This document shows, in pieces, positions 47,205-56,430 of a DNA stretch of 64,000 nt (the stretch's first letter is position 1; every line of letters starts with the position of its first letter). The DNA comes from Vreelandella azerica (GTDB lineage Bacteria > Pseudomonadota > Gammaproteobacteria > Pseudomonadales > Halomonadaceae): positions 97,749 to 161,748 of the forward strand of contig NZ_JABFHI010000006.1 in the NCBI RefSeq assembly GCF_013112225.1. Reading direction: 5' to 3'. The notes under the pieces were generated by a model, which had not been told where the DNA came from, ran no database searches, and saw only the letters and a list, made by a program, of their open reading frames with translations. Made by a program: the position numbers and the translations under genes.

Positions 47205-47966
47205 TCACGTGCCTCTTGCCTCGCGAATCCGCTCATAGGCGTTGCCGATTTCGCTGGTGCGAGCCTGGGCTACTTCGCGCATGCTTTCGGGTAGGCCTTT
47301 GCCGGCCAGTTTGTCCGGGTGGTTCTGGCTCATCAGGCGGCGATAGGCTTTTTTGATCTCGGCGTCGCTGGCCTGTTCAGAAACGCCCAGTACCCGGTAG
47401 GCATCCTCAAGGGCTTCCTTACTGGTACCCTTTGAATTGGCGGCTGCGCCGTGGAGCATGGCTTCAATCTGCTGCACTTCGGCTTCGCTGCAGCCAATCC
47501 CTCGCGCGACCCGCAAAATCATCTCATGCTCGGCGGGGTGAAGTTCGCCATCTGCCGCAATGGCGGTGAGCTGCACCTGCAGGAATACCTGACGTAAAGT
47601 CGGCTGGCGTTGGGTAAGGCGGTTAACCTTGGCTAATTCCGCCTCCAGGTCGAAGCTGTCAGCGCGGCCGCGTTCAAACGCCGCCTTGGCTTTAGCTCGG
47701 GCTTCTCCCTGCAGGTGCATCTGGTCGAACAGCTTTTCCGCAACGCTCAGCTCATCGTCGGTGACCTTGCCATCGGCCTGGCATAGACAGCCCATCACCG
47801 AGAAGATCGATTCCAGAAAGCCCTCCTGGATCTGGCGGCGAGCGGCGTTCAGACGGCGGCCAATATATCGGCCCAGGCCCCAGCCAAGCCCCGCGCCGAT
47901 CAGCAGGCCAATAAAACCCCCAAAGGCCAGGCCGATCAGGCCAAACACAATGATCAGAAATACCAT
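47205..47966 (-). CDS. djlA: DnaJ-like membrane co-chaperone DjlA
   Basis: A 253-residue protein with a glycine-rich N-terminal membrane helix (LIGLAFGGFIGLLIGAGLGWGLG), a TerB-like domain and a C-terminal J domain with the HPD tripeptide in NHPDKLAG. DjlA stimulates DnaK at the inner membrane and is linked to envelope stress. Confidence 0.93.
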   Translation of the reverse strand: MVFLIIVFGLIGLAFGGFIGLLIGAGLGWGLGRYIGRRLNAARRQIQEGFLESIFSVMGCLCQADGKVTDDELSVAEKLFDQMHLQGEARAKAKAAFERGRADSFDLEAELAKVNRLTQRQPTLRQVFLQVQLTAIAADGELHPAEHEMILRVARGIGCSEAEVQQIEAMLHGAAANSKGTSKEALEDAYRVLGVSEQASDAEIKKAYRRLMSQNHPDKLAGKGLPESMREVAQARTSEIGNAYERIREARGT

Positions 47967-48004
47967 GACATTCTCAGCTATCTAAAAAGTTAAAAGTTGA
48001 ATGC

Positions 48005-49921
48005 TTAGGCCAGTCGCGCGCGAATGGCGCGCTCAATGCCGTCAGCATCCAGGCCGCAATCGTGGAGCAGTTCAGCAGGTGTGCCGTGTTCTACAAAGGC
48101 ATCCGGCAGGCCCAGATTGAGAACTTCCACCTGGACACCTTCAGCGGCAAGCAGTTCATTGACGGCGCTGCCAGCCCCTCCGGCAACCACGTTTTCTTCC
48201 AGCGTCACCAGGAGCTCGTGTTCATCCGCGGCGTGCAGCACAGCCTTGCGGTCCAGCGGCTTGACCGAGCGCATATTCAGATGGGTGGCATCCATACGCT
48301 CGGCGACTTCGGCAGCAGCGGTGTTGAGGCTGCCGAATGCCAGTAAGGCAATACGCATGCCGTCTGCCTGGCTGGTGCGTTGCAGCTGGGCTTCCCCCAG
48401 GGGGATGGGGTCGAGGTGCGCTGGGATCTCACTGCCAGGCCCTGTTCCCCGTGGGTAACGCACGGCGGCAGGCCCAGGGTGGTAGTAGGCGGCGCTGAGC
48501 ATGGCGCGGCATTCGGCTTCATCCGCCGGGGTCAGCACCACCATGCCGGGGATGCAGCGCAGGTAGGAAATGTCCAGGCTGCCGTGGTGAGTGGGGCCAT
48601 CCTCGCCGACCAGGCCGGCACGGTCGATGGCAAAGGTGACATCCAGATTCTGTACGGCGACGTCATGAATCAGCTGATCATAGCCGCGCTGCAGAAAGGT
48701 GGAGTAGATGGCCACCACCGGTTTCATGTCTTCGCAGGCCATGCCTGCTGCCAGGGTGACCGCATGCTGTTCAGCAATTGCTACATCAAAATAGCGCTGC
48801 GGGTATTCCTGGGAAAAGCGTATCAGGTCGGAGCCTTCGCGCATGGCCGGGGTAATGCCCATCAGGCGGCTATCTTTTGCCGCCATATCGCACAGCCAGT
48901 CACCAAAAACGTTGCAGTATTTGCGTGGCACTGGCTGGGCAGGCGAGGGCTTGGAGGCCTGACGCTTGGCTTTGCTAGCATCCGGGCGTTCCAGCTTGGT
49001 AATGGCGTGATAGCCAATGGGGTCGGCCTCGGCCGGTAGAAACCCTTTGCCCTTGCAGGTCTTGATATGCAGGAACTGGGGGCCGTCCAGGTCACGCAGG
49101 TTCTCAATCACCTGGGTCAGGGTATCGAGGTCGTGGCCGTCAATCGGGCCAACATAATTAAAGCCCATTTCTTCAAACAGGGTCGCGGGGCTGACCATAC
49201 CTTTCATGTGTTCTTCGGTGCGCTTTGCCAGCTCCAGCGCGCCGGGCAGATGCGAGAGTACCTTCTTGCTTTCTTCGCGCATCTTCAGGTAAGGCTTACT
49301 CGCCAGCATCCGGGCGAGATAGGTAGCGATACCGCCGACATTCTCGGAGATCGACATCTCGTTATCGTTGAGAATCACCAGCAGGTTGGCGTCCACATGG
49401 CCGGCGTGGGCCAGGGCTTCAAAGGCCATACCAGCGGTCAGGGCGCCATCACCGATAATCGCGCACACCCGCCGAGGCTGTTGCTGGGCCTTGGCAGCCA
49501 GCGCCATACCCAAAGCAGCAGAAATTGAGGTGCTGGAATGCCCGACGCCAAAGGTATCGTATTCGGATTCGGCGCGGCGTGGGAAAGCTGCCAGCCCGCC
49601 GTGCTGGCGAATGCTGGTCATGGCTTCGCGGCGCCCGGTCAGGATCTTGTGGGGATAGGCCTGATGGCCGACGTCCCACACCAGACGGTCTTCAGGGGTA
49701 TGGTAGGCGTGATGCAGGGCAACACTCAGTTCTACCACGCCCAGGCCAGCACCAAAATGGCCGCCGGAAACACCTACGCTATAAAGCAGATAGGCGCGTA
49801 GCTCATCGGCCAGCTGATCCAGCTGGTGAAGGTTCATGGCCCGCAAGGCAGCGGGATGATCAAAGGAGTCGAGCAGCGGCGTGGCCGGGCGCTCGCGGGG
49901 AATCTCATCGAACAGCTTCAT
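48005..49921 (-). CDS. dxs: 1-deoxy-D-xylulose-5-phosphate synthase Dxs
   Basis: A 638-residue thiamine-diphosphate enzyme, first step of the MEP isoprenoid pathway; its product also feeds ThiG. Motifs: [17 protein letters not shown], the TPP-binding [18 protein letters not shown] with NDNEMSIS, and in the C-terminal domain [15 protein letters not shown]. The start at 49921 gives the standard MKLFDEIP opening. It is co-oriented with the xseB-ispA frame upstream. Confidence 0.96.
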   Translation of the reverse strand: MKLFDEIPRERPATPLLDSFDHPAALRAMNLHQLDQLADELRAYLLYSVGVSGGHFGAGLGVVELSVALHHAYHTPEDRLVWDVGHQAYPHKILTGRREAMTSIRQHGGLAAFPRRAESEYDTFGVGHSSTSISAALGMALAAKAQQQPRRVCAIIGDGALTAGMAFEALAHAGHVDANLLVILNDNEMSISENVGGIATYLARMLASKPYLKMREESKKVLSHLPGALELAKRTEEHMKGMVSPATLFEEMGFNYVGPIDGHDLDTLTQVIENLRDLDGPQFLHIKTCKGKGFLPAEADPIGYHAITKLERPDASKAKRQASKPSPAQPVPRKYCNVFGDWLCDMAAKDSRLMGITPAMREGSDLIRFSQEYPQRYFDVAIAEQHAVTLAAGMACEDMKPVVAIYSTFLQRGYDQLIHDVAVQNLDVTFAIDRAGLVGEDGPTHHGSLDISYLRCIPGMVVLTPADEAECRAMLSAAYYHPGPAAVRYPRGTGPGSEIPAHLDPIPLGEAQLQRTSQADGMRIALLAFGSLNTAAAEVAERMDATHLNMRSVKPLDRKAVLHAADEHELLVTLEENVVAGGAGSAVNELLAAEGVQVEVLNLGLPDAFVEHGTPAELLHDCGLDADGIERAIRARLA

Positions 49922-50005
49922 GGGCACTCTTTTGTAAGGACCGTTTTTAGGAACCGCTTTCAAAGACCTTTGGTAACGATGTCGTGTTGCTAACGGTGGT
50001 CATTT

Positions 50006-51205
50006 TCAATGGTCGCGCTCGATCATGTAATGGGCCAGTTCGGCCAGCGGAGCGGCGGTCTCGCCGAGGGGTGCCAGTGCAGCCAGCGCTTCTTCAGTCA
50101 GCAGGCGGGCCTTTTGCTGCGCGCCGTCAAGCCCGAGTAGCCCCGGATAGGTGGGCTTGGCACGGGCGGCATCAGCGCCGGATACCTTGCCGAGAGTCGC
50201 TGTGTCACCGGTGACGTCCAGAATGTCATCGTGGATCTGGAATGCAAGACCAATACGCTGAGCATACAGGTTCAGGGCGTTAAGGCGCGGGTCGTCTGCC
50301 TCAACGGCCACCAACCCACCCAGGCGCACTGCCGCTTCAATCAGCGCGCCGGTCTTGTGGGCATGCATATAGGCAAGCGCCTCCACATCCGGGTGGCCAC
50401 CCACGGCTTCAAGATCCAACGCCTGGCCAGCCACCATGCCATCCCGCCCAGATGCCTGGGCCAGGGTATAAACCATAGGGCCTAGCCGAGGATGCGACTG
50501 GCGGGCGAGCACTTCAAACGCCAGGGCCTGTAAGGCGTCACCGGCCAGAATGGCCGTCGCGTTGTCATAGGCTTTGTGTACCGTGGGTTGGCCACGGCGT
50601 AAATCGTCGTCATCCATGTCCGGCAGGTCATCATGAATCAGCGAGTAGGCATGAATCAACTCGATGGCGGCCGCTGGGGCATCCAATGCTGAGTCGTCAG
50701 CGCCCAGCGCCCGGCCTGAAAGGTAGACGAGCAGCGGGCGCAGGCGTTTGCCGCCCACCAGCAGGCCGTGACGCATGGCCGCATCCAGGCGCGGCGCGGC
50801 AGGGTTACGCGCCTTAAACAGCCCGTTCAGGGTGGCGTCAACGCGCGTCTGGGCATTCAGGCGCAGAGCAGCAAGGGGGAGGTAGCGGCTACCATGGGGG
50901 TGATCCTTGTGGCCGGTGTCGCTGTCAGGCGAAGATGCGCTGTCGCTGGCCTGATCAGAGCGTTCGAGAGGGTCAAAGGGTTCCATTGCCGGGCGGCCCT
51001 GGCTGTCCTCGCTGAGTGCGCGCACCTTGAGTTCAGCTTCATCCAGGCGCTGCTGGGCTTCGCGGGTCAGGCGAATGCCTTGCTCAAAGGCGGTCAGGGA
51101 ATCCTCCAGCGACAGGGCGCCGGATTCCAGCCGCTCAACGAGGCTTTCCAGCTGCTCGACCGTGGCGGCAAAATCTTGTGGGGAAGAAGTGTTGTGGTCA
51201 TTCAT
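50006..51205 (-). CDS. ispA: XseB and farnesyl diphosphate synthase IspA in one reading frame
   Basis: One 399-codon frame holds two normally separate proteins. Residues 1-75 are exonuclease VII small subunit (FAATVEQLESLVERLESGAL, SLEDSLTAFEQGIRLTREAQ). Residues about 110-399 are IspA: GGKRLRPLLVYLSG, the first Asp-rich motif DDLPDMDDDDLRRG and the second QIHDDILD. A Ser/Asp-rich linker joins them. xseB and ispA are normally adjacent and overlapping, so a true fusion is possible. A missing C in the G-run at 50875-50879 (plus strand) would equally explain it, because adding one base gives ispA its own ATG about 20 bases upstream. Confidence 0.88.
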   Translation of the reverse strand: MNDHNTSSPQDFAATVEQLESLVERLESGALSLEDSLTAFEQGIRLTREAQQRLDEAELKVRALSEDSQGRPAMEPFDPLERSDQASDSASSPDSDTGHKDHPHGSRYLPLAALRLNAQTRVDATLNGLFKARNPAAPRLDAAMRHGLLVGGKRLRPLLVYLSGRALGADDSALDAPAAAIELIHAYSLIHDDLPDMDDDDLRRGQPTVHKAYDNATAILAGDALQALAFEVLARQSHPRLGPMVYTLAQASGRDGMVAGQALDLEAVGGHPDVEALAYMHAHKTGALIEAAVRLGGLVAVEADDPRLNALNLYAQRIGLAFQIHDDILDVTGDTATLGKVSGADAARAKPTYPGLLGLDGAQQKARLLTEEALAALAPLGETAAPLAELAHYMIERDH

Positions 51206-51240
51206 GGCCAGCCTACCGTGTCTGCCTGAATCCTGTTAGC

Positions 51241-51311
51241 ACCTGAGTGGGTACTTGAGCGAGTACTTGAGTTAGTACTTGAGTTAGTACTTGAGTGAGT
51301 ACCTGAGAAAG
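51241..51311. repeat. 12-base tandem repeat upstream of serA, about six units
   Basis: TACTTGAGCGAG, TACTTGAGTTAG (twice), TACTTGAGTGAG and TACCTGAGAAAG run from 51252 to 51311, preceded by a weaker unit from 51241. Period is exactly 12. It lies between ispA/xseB and serA, divergently transcribed, about 120 bases upstream of the serA promoter. Confidence 0.85.
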
Positions 51312-51430
51312 TACCAACTTACGTTGGCCACAGTATACACCGAGGAACCCATGTCGCGTCTGCCCACCTTGGCATCAATATGCGCGGTTTTCATACCTGC
51401 AGCGCAGACTTTTCATCCCTTGGCCGCTAT

Positions 51431-51458
51431 TTGCCCGCTGTGGGTGTGCTAATATATT
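51431..51458 (+). promoter_or_regulatory. Probable serA promoter
   Basis: TTGCCC (51431-51436) and TATATT (51453-51458) separated by 16 bases. It gives a leader of about 50 bases before the serA ATG. Confidence 0.55.
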
Positions 51459-51514
51459 GGCCCTTCGTGAACCTAACCACGGCGCGAGCCGCTGACCAAG
51501 AGGTTGATTCAGCC

Positions 51515-52759
51515 ATGGCCAAAACGTCCCTGGAAAAAGGCAAGATCAAGATCCTGCTGCTTGAGGGCGTCCACCAGACTGCGGTGGACAATTTTCATAA
51601 CGCGGGTTATCACAACATCGAACATCTGCCGACATCGCTGGATGAAGAGGCGTTGATCGAGAAAATCCGTGATGTGCACTTTATCGGTATCCGTTCCCGC
51701 ACCCAACTCAACGAGCGGGTGTTTGCGGCAGCGGAAAAGCTGGTCGGGGTGGGTTGCTTTTGTATCGGCACGAACCAGGTTGATCTTCAGGCAGCGCTCA
51801 AGCGCGGTATAGCGGTGTTTAACGCCCCGTACTCGAATACCCGCTCGGTGGCTGAACTGGTACTGGCTGAGGCTATCATGCTGCTGCGTGGCATCCCCGA
51901 GAAAAGCGCCCGCGCTCACCAGGGTGGCTGGCTGAAATCGGCCAAGAATTCCCATGAAGCCCGCGGCAAGACCCTGGGTATTGTTGGTTATGGCAACATC
52001 GGTGCCCAGCTTTCGGTGCTGGCAGAATCCATGGGCTTCAACGTCATCTACTATGATGTGGTGACCAAGCTGGGTATGGGTAACGCCAATCAGGTCGGTT
52101 CGCTGGAAGAACTGCTCGGGCGCTCCGATGTGATCAGTCTGCACGTGCCGGATCTGTCGTCCACCCGCTGGCTGATCGGCGAGAAAGAGATCGCCGCCAT
52201 GAAACCTGGCGCTGTCTTTATCAACGCCTCGCGTGGCAGCGTGGTAGTGATCGACGCCCTGGCGGAAGCCATCAAGGCGGGCAAGCTTAACGGTGCGGCT
52301 ATCGATGTGTTCCCGGTGGAACCCAAAGGTAACGACGAAGAGTTCGAAAGCCCGCTGCGTGGCCTGGAAAACGTCATTCTGACGCCGCATATCGGTGGCT
52401 CCACCCTGGAAGCCCAGGAAAACATCGGTATCGAAGTCTCCGAGAAGCTGATTACCTACTCGGATAACGGCACCACCGTGACGTCGGTCAACTTCCCGGA
52501 AGTCGCCTTGCCAGCCCACCCCGACAAGCATCGCCTGCTGCATATTCACGACAACGTGCCGGGCGTGCTGTCGCAGATCAACCGCGTGCTGTCAGAAAAT
52601 GACATCAATATCTCCGGCCAGTACCTGCAGACCAACGACAAGGTTGGCTATGTGGTGATTGACGTTGACAAGGCCTATGGCCCGCCAGCGCTGGAAGCCC
52701 TCAAGCAGGTGGATCACACCCTGAAACTGCGTGCGCTGTATTCCTCGCAGAATAGCTGA
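51515..52759 (+). CDS. serA: D-3-phosphoglycerate dehydrogenase SerA
   Basis: A 414-residue enzyme opening the serine pathway. The NAD-binding GIVGYGNIGAQLS lies near residue 155; the catalytic Arg, Glu and His are in the GIRSRT, EVEPKGNDEEFESPL-like and LTPHIGGST regions. The C-terminal ACT domain (LHIHDNVPGVLSQINRVLSE) senses serine. The length is the E. coli form. AGAGG is 11 bases upstream of the ATG. Confidence 0.95.
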   Translation: MAKTSLEKGKIKILLLEGVHQTAVDNFHNAGYHNIEHLPTSLDEEALIEKIRDVHFIGIRSRTQLNERVFAAAEKLVGVGCFCIGTNQVDLQAALKRGIAVFNAPYSNTRSVAELVLAEAIMLLRGIPEKSARAHQGGWLKSAKNSHEARGKTLGIVGYGNIGAQLSVLAESMGFNVIYYDVVTKLGMGNANQVGSLEELLGRSDVISLHVPDLSSTRWLIGEKEIAAMKPGAVFINASRGSVVVIDALAEAIKAGKLNGAAIDVFPVEPKGNDEEFESPLRGLENVILTPHIGGSTLEAQENIGIEVSEKLITYSDNGTTVTSVNFPEVALPAHPDKHRLLHIHDNVPGVLSQINRVLSENDINISGQYLQTNDKVGYVVIDVDKAYGPPALEALKQVDHTLKLRALYSSQNS

Positions 52760-52810
52760 TACTCAATACGTGATCTAAGATACAAAACCAGCGAGTATCT
52801 ACTCGTTTAC

Positions 52811-52847
52811 AAGGCCCCATCTGCGGTTACACGGCAGCTGGGGCCTT
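52811..52847 (+). terminator. Terminator after serA
   Basis: AAGGCCCCA (52811-52819) pairs with TGGGGCCTT (52839-52847), with an inner CTGC/GCAG stem, then GCTGTTTTC. It lies about 50 bases past the serA stop. Confidence 0.75.
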
Positions 52848-52942
52848 GCTGTTTTCTGGGGGTGCGAGAGCAGTCTGTTGCGCGTAGAATGCGCGTTTTT
52901 ATCCGGTCCGCCCTTTACGCGGGCGACCACCTGGAGCTTTTG

Positions 52943-53916
52943 ATGACCCCTAAGACGCCAACGCCGCCGATTGTGGTGGCGGCTCTGTATAAATTCGTCA
53001 CCCTGGACAACACCGCTGAGCTGCGCGAGCCGCTCTATCAGGTGATGCTGGATAATCACATAAAAGGCACCTTGCTACTGGCCAAGGAAGGTATCAACGG
53101 CACGGTAGCGGGCCACCGTGAGAATATTGACGCTCTGATAGACTGGCTGAGCCGGGACCCGCGCCTGGCGGATATTGCTCACAATCCGGCCTTCTATAAA
53201 GAGTCCTTCTGCGATGAGCCGCCGTTCTATCGCACCAAGGTCAAGCTGAAAAAGAGATCGTCACGCTGGGCGTGCCGGGCATCGACCCCAACGACACCGT
53301 GGGCACCTACGTTGAGCCAGAAGACTGGAACGCAGTGATCAGCGACCCTGAAGTGCTGGTGATTGATACCCGCAACGATTACGAAGTCGGCATCGGTAGC
53401 TTTGAAGGGGCCATTGACCCACAAACAGCGTCTTTCCGCGAGTTTCCCGACTACGTGCGGGAACACTACGATCCTGAGAAGCACAAGAAAGTCGCTATGT
53501 TCTGCACCGGCGGCATTCGCTGTGAAAAAGCGTCGAGCTTTATGCTCAAGGAAGGCTTTGAAAACGTCTACCATCTCAAGGGAGGCGTGCTCAGCTATCT
53601 GGAGAAAGTGCCGGAAGAACAATCACTGTGGCGCGGCGACTGCTTTGTGTTTGATAACCGGGTCAGCGTGCGCCATGACCTCAGTGAAGGGGATCACACC
53701 CTGTGTCATGCCTGCCGCCAGCCGCTGTCGGCGGATGACCGTGCCAGCGCGGCGTTTGAGCTGGGCATCAGCTGCCCCCACTGCATTGATACGCTGCCCG
53801 AAAAGACTCGCGCAGCGGCGCGTGCCCGCCAGCGCCAGATTGATCTAGCCAAGGCGCGGGGCGAGCCGCACCCGATTGGGCGGGATCTGAGCAAGAGCGT
53901 CCGCCGCACGTCTTGA
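52943..53916 (+). CDS. trhO: tRNA uridine(34) hydroxylase TrhO (rhodanese family), frameshifted
   Basis: TrhO (YceA) makes 5-hydroxyuridine at tRNA wobble positions. The N-terminal domain has [14 protein letters not shown]; the rhodanese domain has [13 protein letters not shown] and the active-site loop [16 protein letters not shown]; a Cys-rich C-terminus ([13 protein letters not shown]) follows. The A-run at 53249-53253 must gain one A to join VKLKK with [10 protein letters not shown]. Repaired length is about 324 residues. GGAG precedes the ATG at 52943. Confidence 0.92.
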
Positions 53917-54048
53917 AAGCCGCTGCCAAAGGCATCCACTTAACGTTTTAAGGCACCTGTTCGCCTTTCGTCGTAGGTGGCCCGCAGAGCTGGCTCAAAG
54001 GGCTAGACTAGCAGCTCAATCCGCTATCCGTTGATGGAGTAACGCCTG

Positions 54049-54875
54049 ATGACAACAACGACAATGACATCCTCGACTACTGCGGCCAGCGATGAAGCCT
54101 CGGCTGCATTGCTGCTGCGTGAAGACAGCAACGGCGTGACCACGCTGACCATGAACGCGCCGAAAAGCTTCAATGCGCTGTCTGAAGATATGTTGGCAGC
54201 CCTGCACGCAGCGCTGAGTGATATTGCCGAAGATGATAGCGTGCGCTGCGTGGTGCTGGCCGCCGAAGGTAAGGCCTTTTGCGCTGGCCACGATCTTAAG
54301 CAGATGCGCGCGAACCCGGAAAAAGCCTATTATCAGACGCTGTTTGCGCGTTGCAGCGAGGTGATGCAGGCAATCGTCAACCTGCCAGTGCCGGTGATTG
54401 CCCGGGTGCAGGGCATTGCCACGGCGGCAGGTTGCCAGCTGGTGGCCAGCTGCGATCTGGCGGTGGCAGCAAAAAGCACGCGCTTTGCTGTTTCGGGCAT
54501 TAACGTTGGCCTGTTCTGTTCCACCCCGGCGGTGGCGCTCTCCGCAATGTGGCACGCAAACGCGCCATGGAAATGCTGCTGACCGGCGACTTCATCAGTG
54601 CTGAAACAGCTCTTGACTGGGGCCTGGTCAACCGAGTGGCTGAGGATGCTGAGCTTGATGTAGCCGTGGCGGCACTGACCGACAAGATCTGCGCCAAGAG
54701 TGCGGTGGCGGTACGTACCGGCAAAGCCATGTTTAGTCGTCAGCTGGCCATGCCGCTGGAAGAAGCCTATGCCTTTGCAGGTGAGACCATGGCCTGCAAC
54801 ATGCTGGCAGAAGACGTAGCAGAAGGCATTGATGCCTTTATTGCCAAACGTCACCCCGAGTGGAAGCACCGTTAG
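54049..54875 (+). CDS. Enoyl-CoA hydratase/isomerase family protein, frameshifted
   Basis: A crotonase-fold protein of about 275 residues. The oxyanion-hole motifs are AFCAGHDLKQM and IARVQGIATAAGCQLVASCDLAVA; the C-terminal part has MEMLLTGDFISAETALDWGLVNRV. The frame breaks at 54542-54543, where one C is missing (ALS|RNVARKRA). It follows trhO with its own ribosome-binding site (GGAG at 54036). The exact substrate is unknown. Confidence 0.85.
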
Positions 54876-54918
54876 GCATTCGGCGGTTGGGCTGCCTCGA
54901 ATGGAAAACATTTCCGCA

Positions 54919-54946
54919 AACGCGACAGCCTGAGGGTTGTCGCGTT
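54919..54946 (+). terminator. Hairpin after the enoyl-CoA hydratase gene
   Basis: AACGCGACA (54919-54927) pairs with TGTCGCGTT (54938-54946). The T-tract is poor, so termination may be partial. Confidence 0.55.
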
Positions 54947-55032
54947 ATCCTGTGTTCATTTCGTTGCCTGCACAGGGGTTGATACCCCAATAAACAGCAA
55001 CGTCAAGGGAACATCATAAAGGAGACAGCGGA

Positions 55033-55860
55033 GTGAATGAGGTAAAGCGCAGAACCGCCGGGCGACCTTCTGGCAGCAGCAAGGTCAGCGGTGGCCATAG
55101 TCAGTCATTGGTGCGTGGCCTGACCCTGCTTGAATACCTGTCGTTAAGCCCGCGTGGGCTGGCGCTTTCTGAGCTGGCAGAAATGGCTGAGCTGGCGCCT
55201 TCCACTACCCACCGGCTGCTGCAGGCGTTGCAAAGTCAGGGGTTTGTCAGCCAGGAAAACGAACAGGGCCTATGGCGGATCGACGTCAAGACATTCCGTA
55301 TCGGCAACAGTTTTCTGGAAGCACGCGACTTTGTTGCCACCAGTCGCCCTTATCTGCGCCGCCTGACCCGCGACAGCGGAGAAACTGCTAACCTCGGCAT
55401 TCGTGATGGTACTGCGGCCGTGTTTCTCGCCCAGCATGAATCCCCGCAGATGATGCGCATGATTACCCGCCTCGGCTCGCGGGCACCTTTACATGCCTCT
55501 GGGGTGGGCAAGGCCTTGCTGGCCTGGATGGCTGATGATGAGCGCAATCAGCTACTGGAGCGCCATGAACTGACCCCCGTCACTGCCAATACCTTGGCTA
55601 CCCCCAGGGCTCTGGAGCAGGAAATGGCACTCATCCGGCGTGAAGGGTTTGCCTGTGACCGTGAAGAACATGCCATTGGCCTGCACTGTGTGGCGGCATG
55701 CATTCACAATGAGCATGGCCATCCGCTGGCGGCCATTTCGGTGTCCGGGCCAGTGGCGCGGATTCCGGATACCCGCCTGGCTGAGCTTGGCCAACTGGTA
55801 CGCTCAACGGCTGCTGAGGTGACGGCTCAGCTGGGCGGCCAGCTTCCTGCGTCCTGGTAG
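55033..55860 (+). CDS. IclR-family transcriptional regulator
   Basis: A 275-residue IclR regulator starting at GTG with GGAG 12 bases before it. The winged HTH is LALSELAEMAELAPSTTHRLLQALQSQGFV; the effector domain has RAPLHASGVGKALLAWM and CVAACIHNEHGHPLAAISVSGP. Neighbours (a crotonase upstream) suggest control of aromatic- or fatty-acid degradation, but its target is unknown. Confidence 0.88.
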   Translation: MNEVKRRTAGRPSGSSKVSGGHSQSLVRGLTLLEYLSLSPRGLALSELAEMAELAPSTTHRLLQALQSQGFVSQENEQGLWRIDVKTFRIGNSFLEARDFVATSRPYLRRLTRDSGETANLGIRDGTAAVFLAQHESPQMMRMITRLGSRAPLHASGVGKALLAWMADDERNQLLERHELTPVTANTLATPRALEQEMALIRREGFACDREEHAIGLHCVAACIHNEHGHPLAAISVSGPVARIPDTRLAELGQLVRSTAAEVTAQLGGQLPASW

Positions 55861-55902
55861 AAACAATATGCATGATGATACCTCCACACTGAGAACGCTG
55901 GC

Positions 55903-56331
55903 GTGCTAAGCCTGTTTCTGGTGGCCCTGGCAAGTGCCACCCTGCTGCCGGGTGGGTCGGAAATCTGGCTGGCGCGGTTGTGGTGTCTGGGAGAGCCGGT
56001 TGTCTGGCTGTGGGGTGTGGCGACACTGGGGAATACCCTGGGCAGCCTGACGAATGTCTGGCTGGGCCGCTATGCAAGACGCTTTCAGCATCGGCGCTGG
56101 TTTCCTGCCACTCCCCAGGGCCTTGCCAGGGCAGAGCGCTGGTATCATCGGCTGGGTGAGGTCAGTCTGCTGCTTTCCTGGCTGCCAGTCGTCGGTGACC
56201 CTTTGACGGTACTGGCCGGTGTTTTTCGCCTGCCCTGGTGGCGAGCGGTCTTGTGGATACTGGTCGCCAAGGGGGGCCGCTATGCCCTGGTGCTGCTATT
56301 GGCACATCATTGGCTAGCCCCGCTTTGTTGA
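55903..56331 (+). CDS. YqaA-family (DedA-like) membrane protein
   Basis: A 142-residue inner-membrane protein related to YqaA/DedA, with LASATLLPGGSEIWLARL, the GNTLGSLTNVWLGRYA motif and WLPVVGDPLTVLAGVFRLPWW. It is about 10 residues short at the N-terminus. A missing base near 55902 could hide a start at ATG 55868 (about 12 codons upstream, reading MHDDTSTLRTLA). Function may be lipid or small-molecule export. Confidence 0.75.
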   Translation: MLSLFLVALASATLLPGGSEIWLARLWCLGEPVVWLWGVATLGNTLGSLTNVWLGRYARRFQHRRWFPATPQGLARAERWYHRLGEVSLLLSWLPVVGDPLTVLAGVFRLPWWRAVLWILVAKGGRYALVLLLAHHWLAPLC

Positions 56332-56430
56332 GCGTTTTGCCCGTATAGTATGCAAACGCAACATAAGAGCGTGTTAGGCTGAATAGTAAAATTCAATCAC
56401 CCATTTCACCACTCATGAGGTAGCTCAGTG

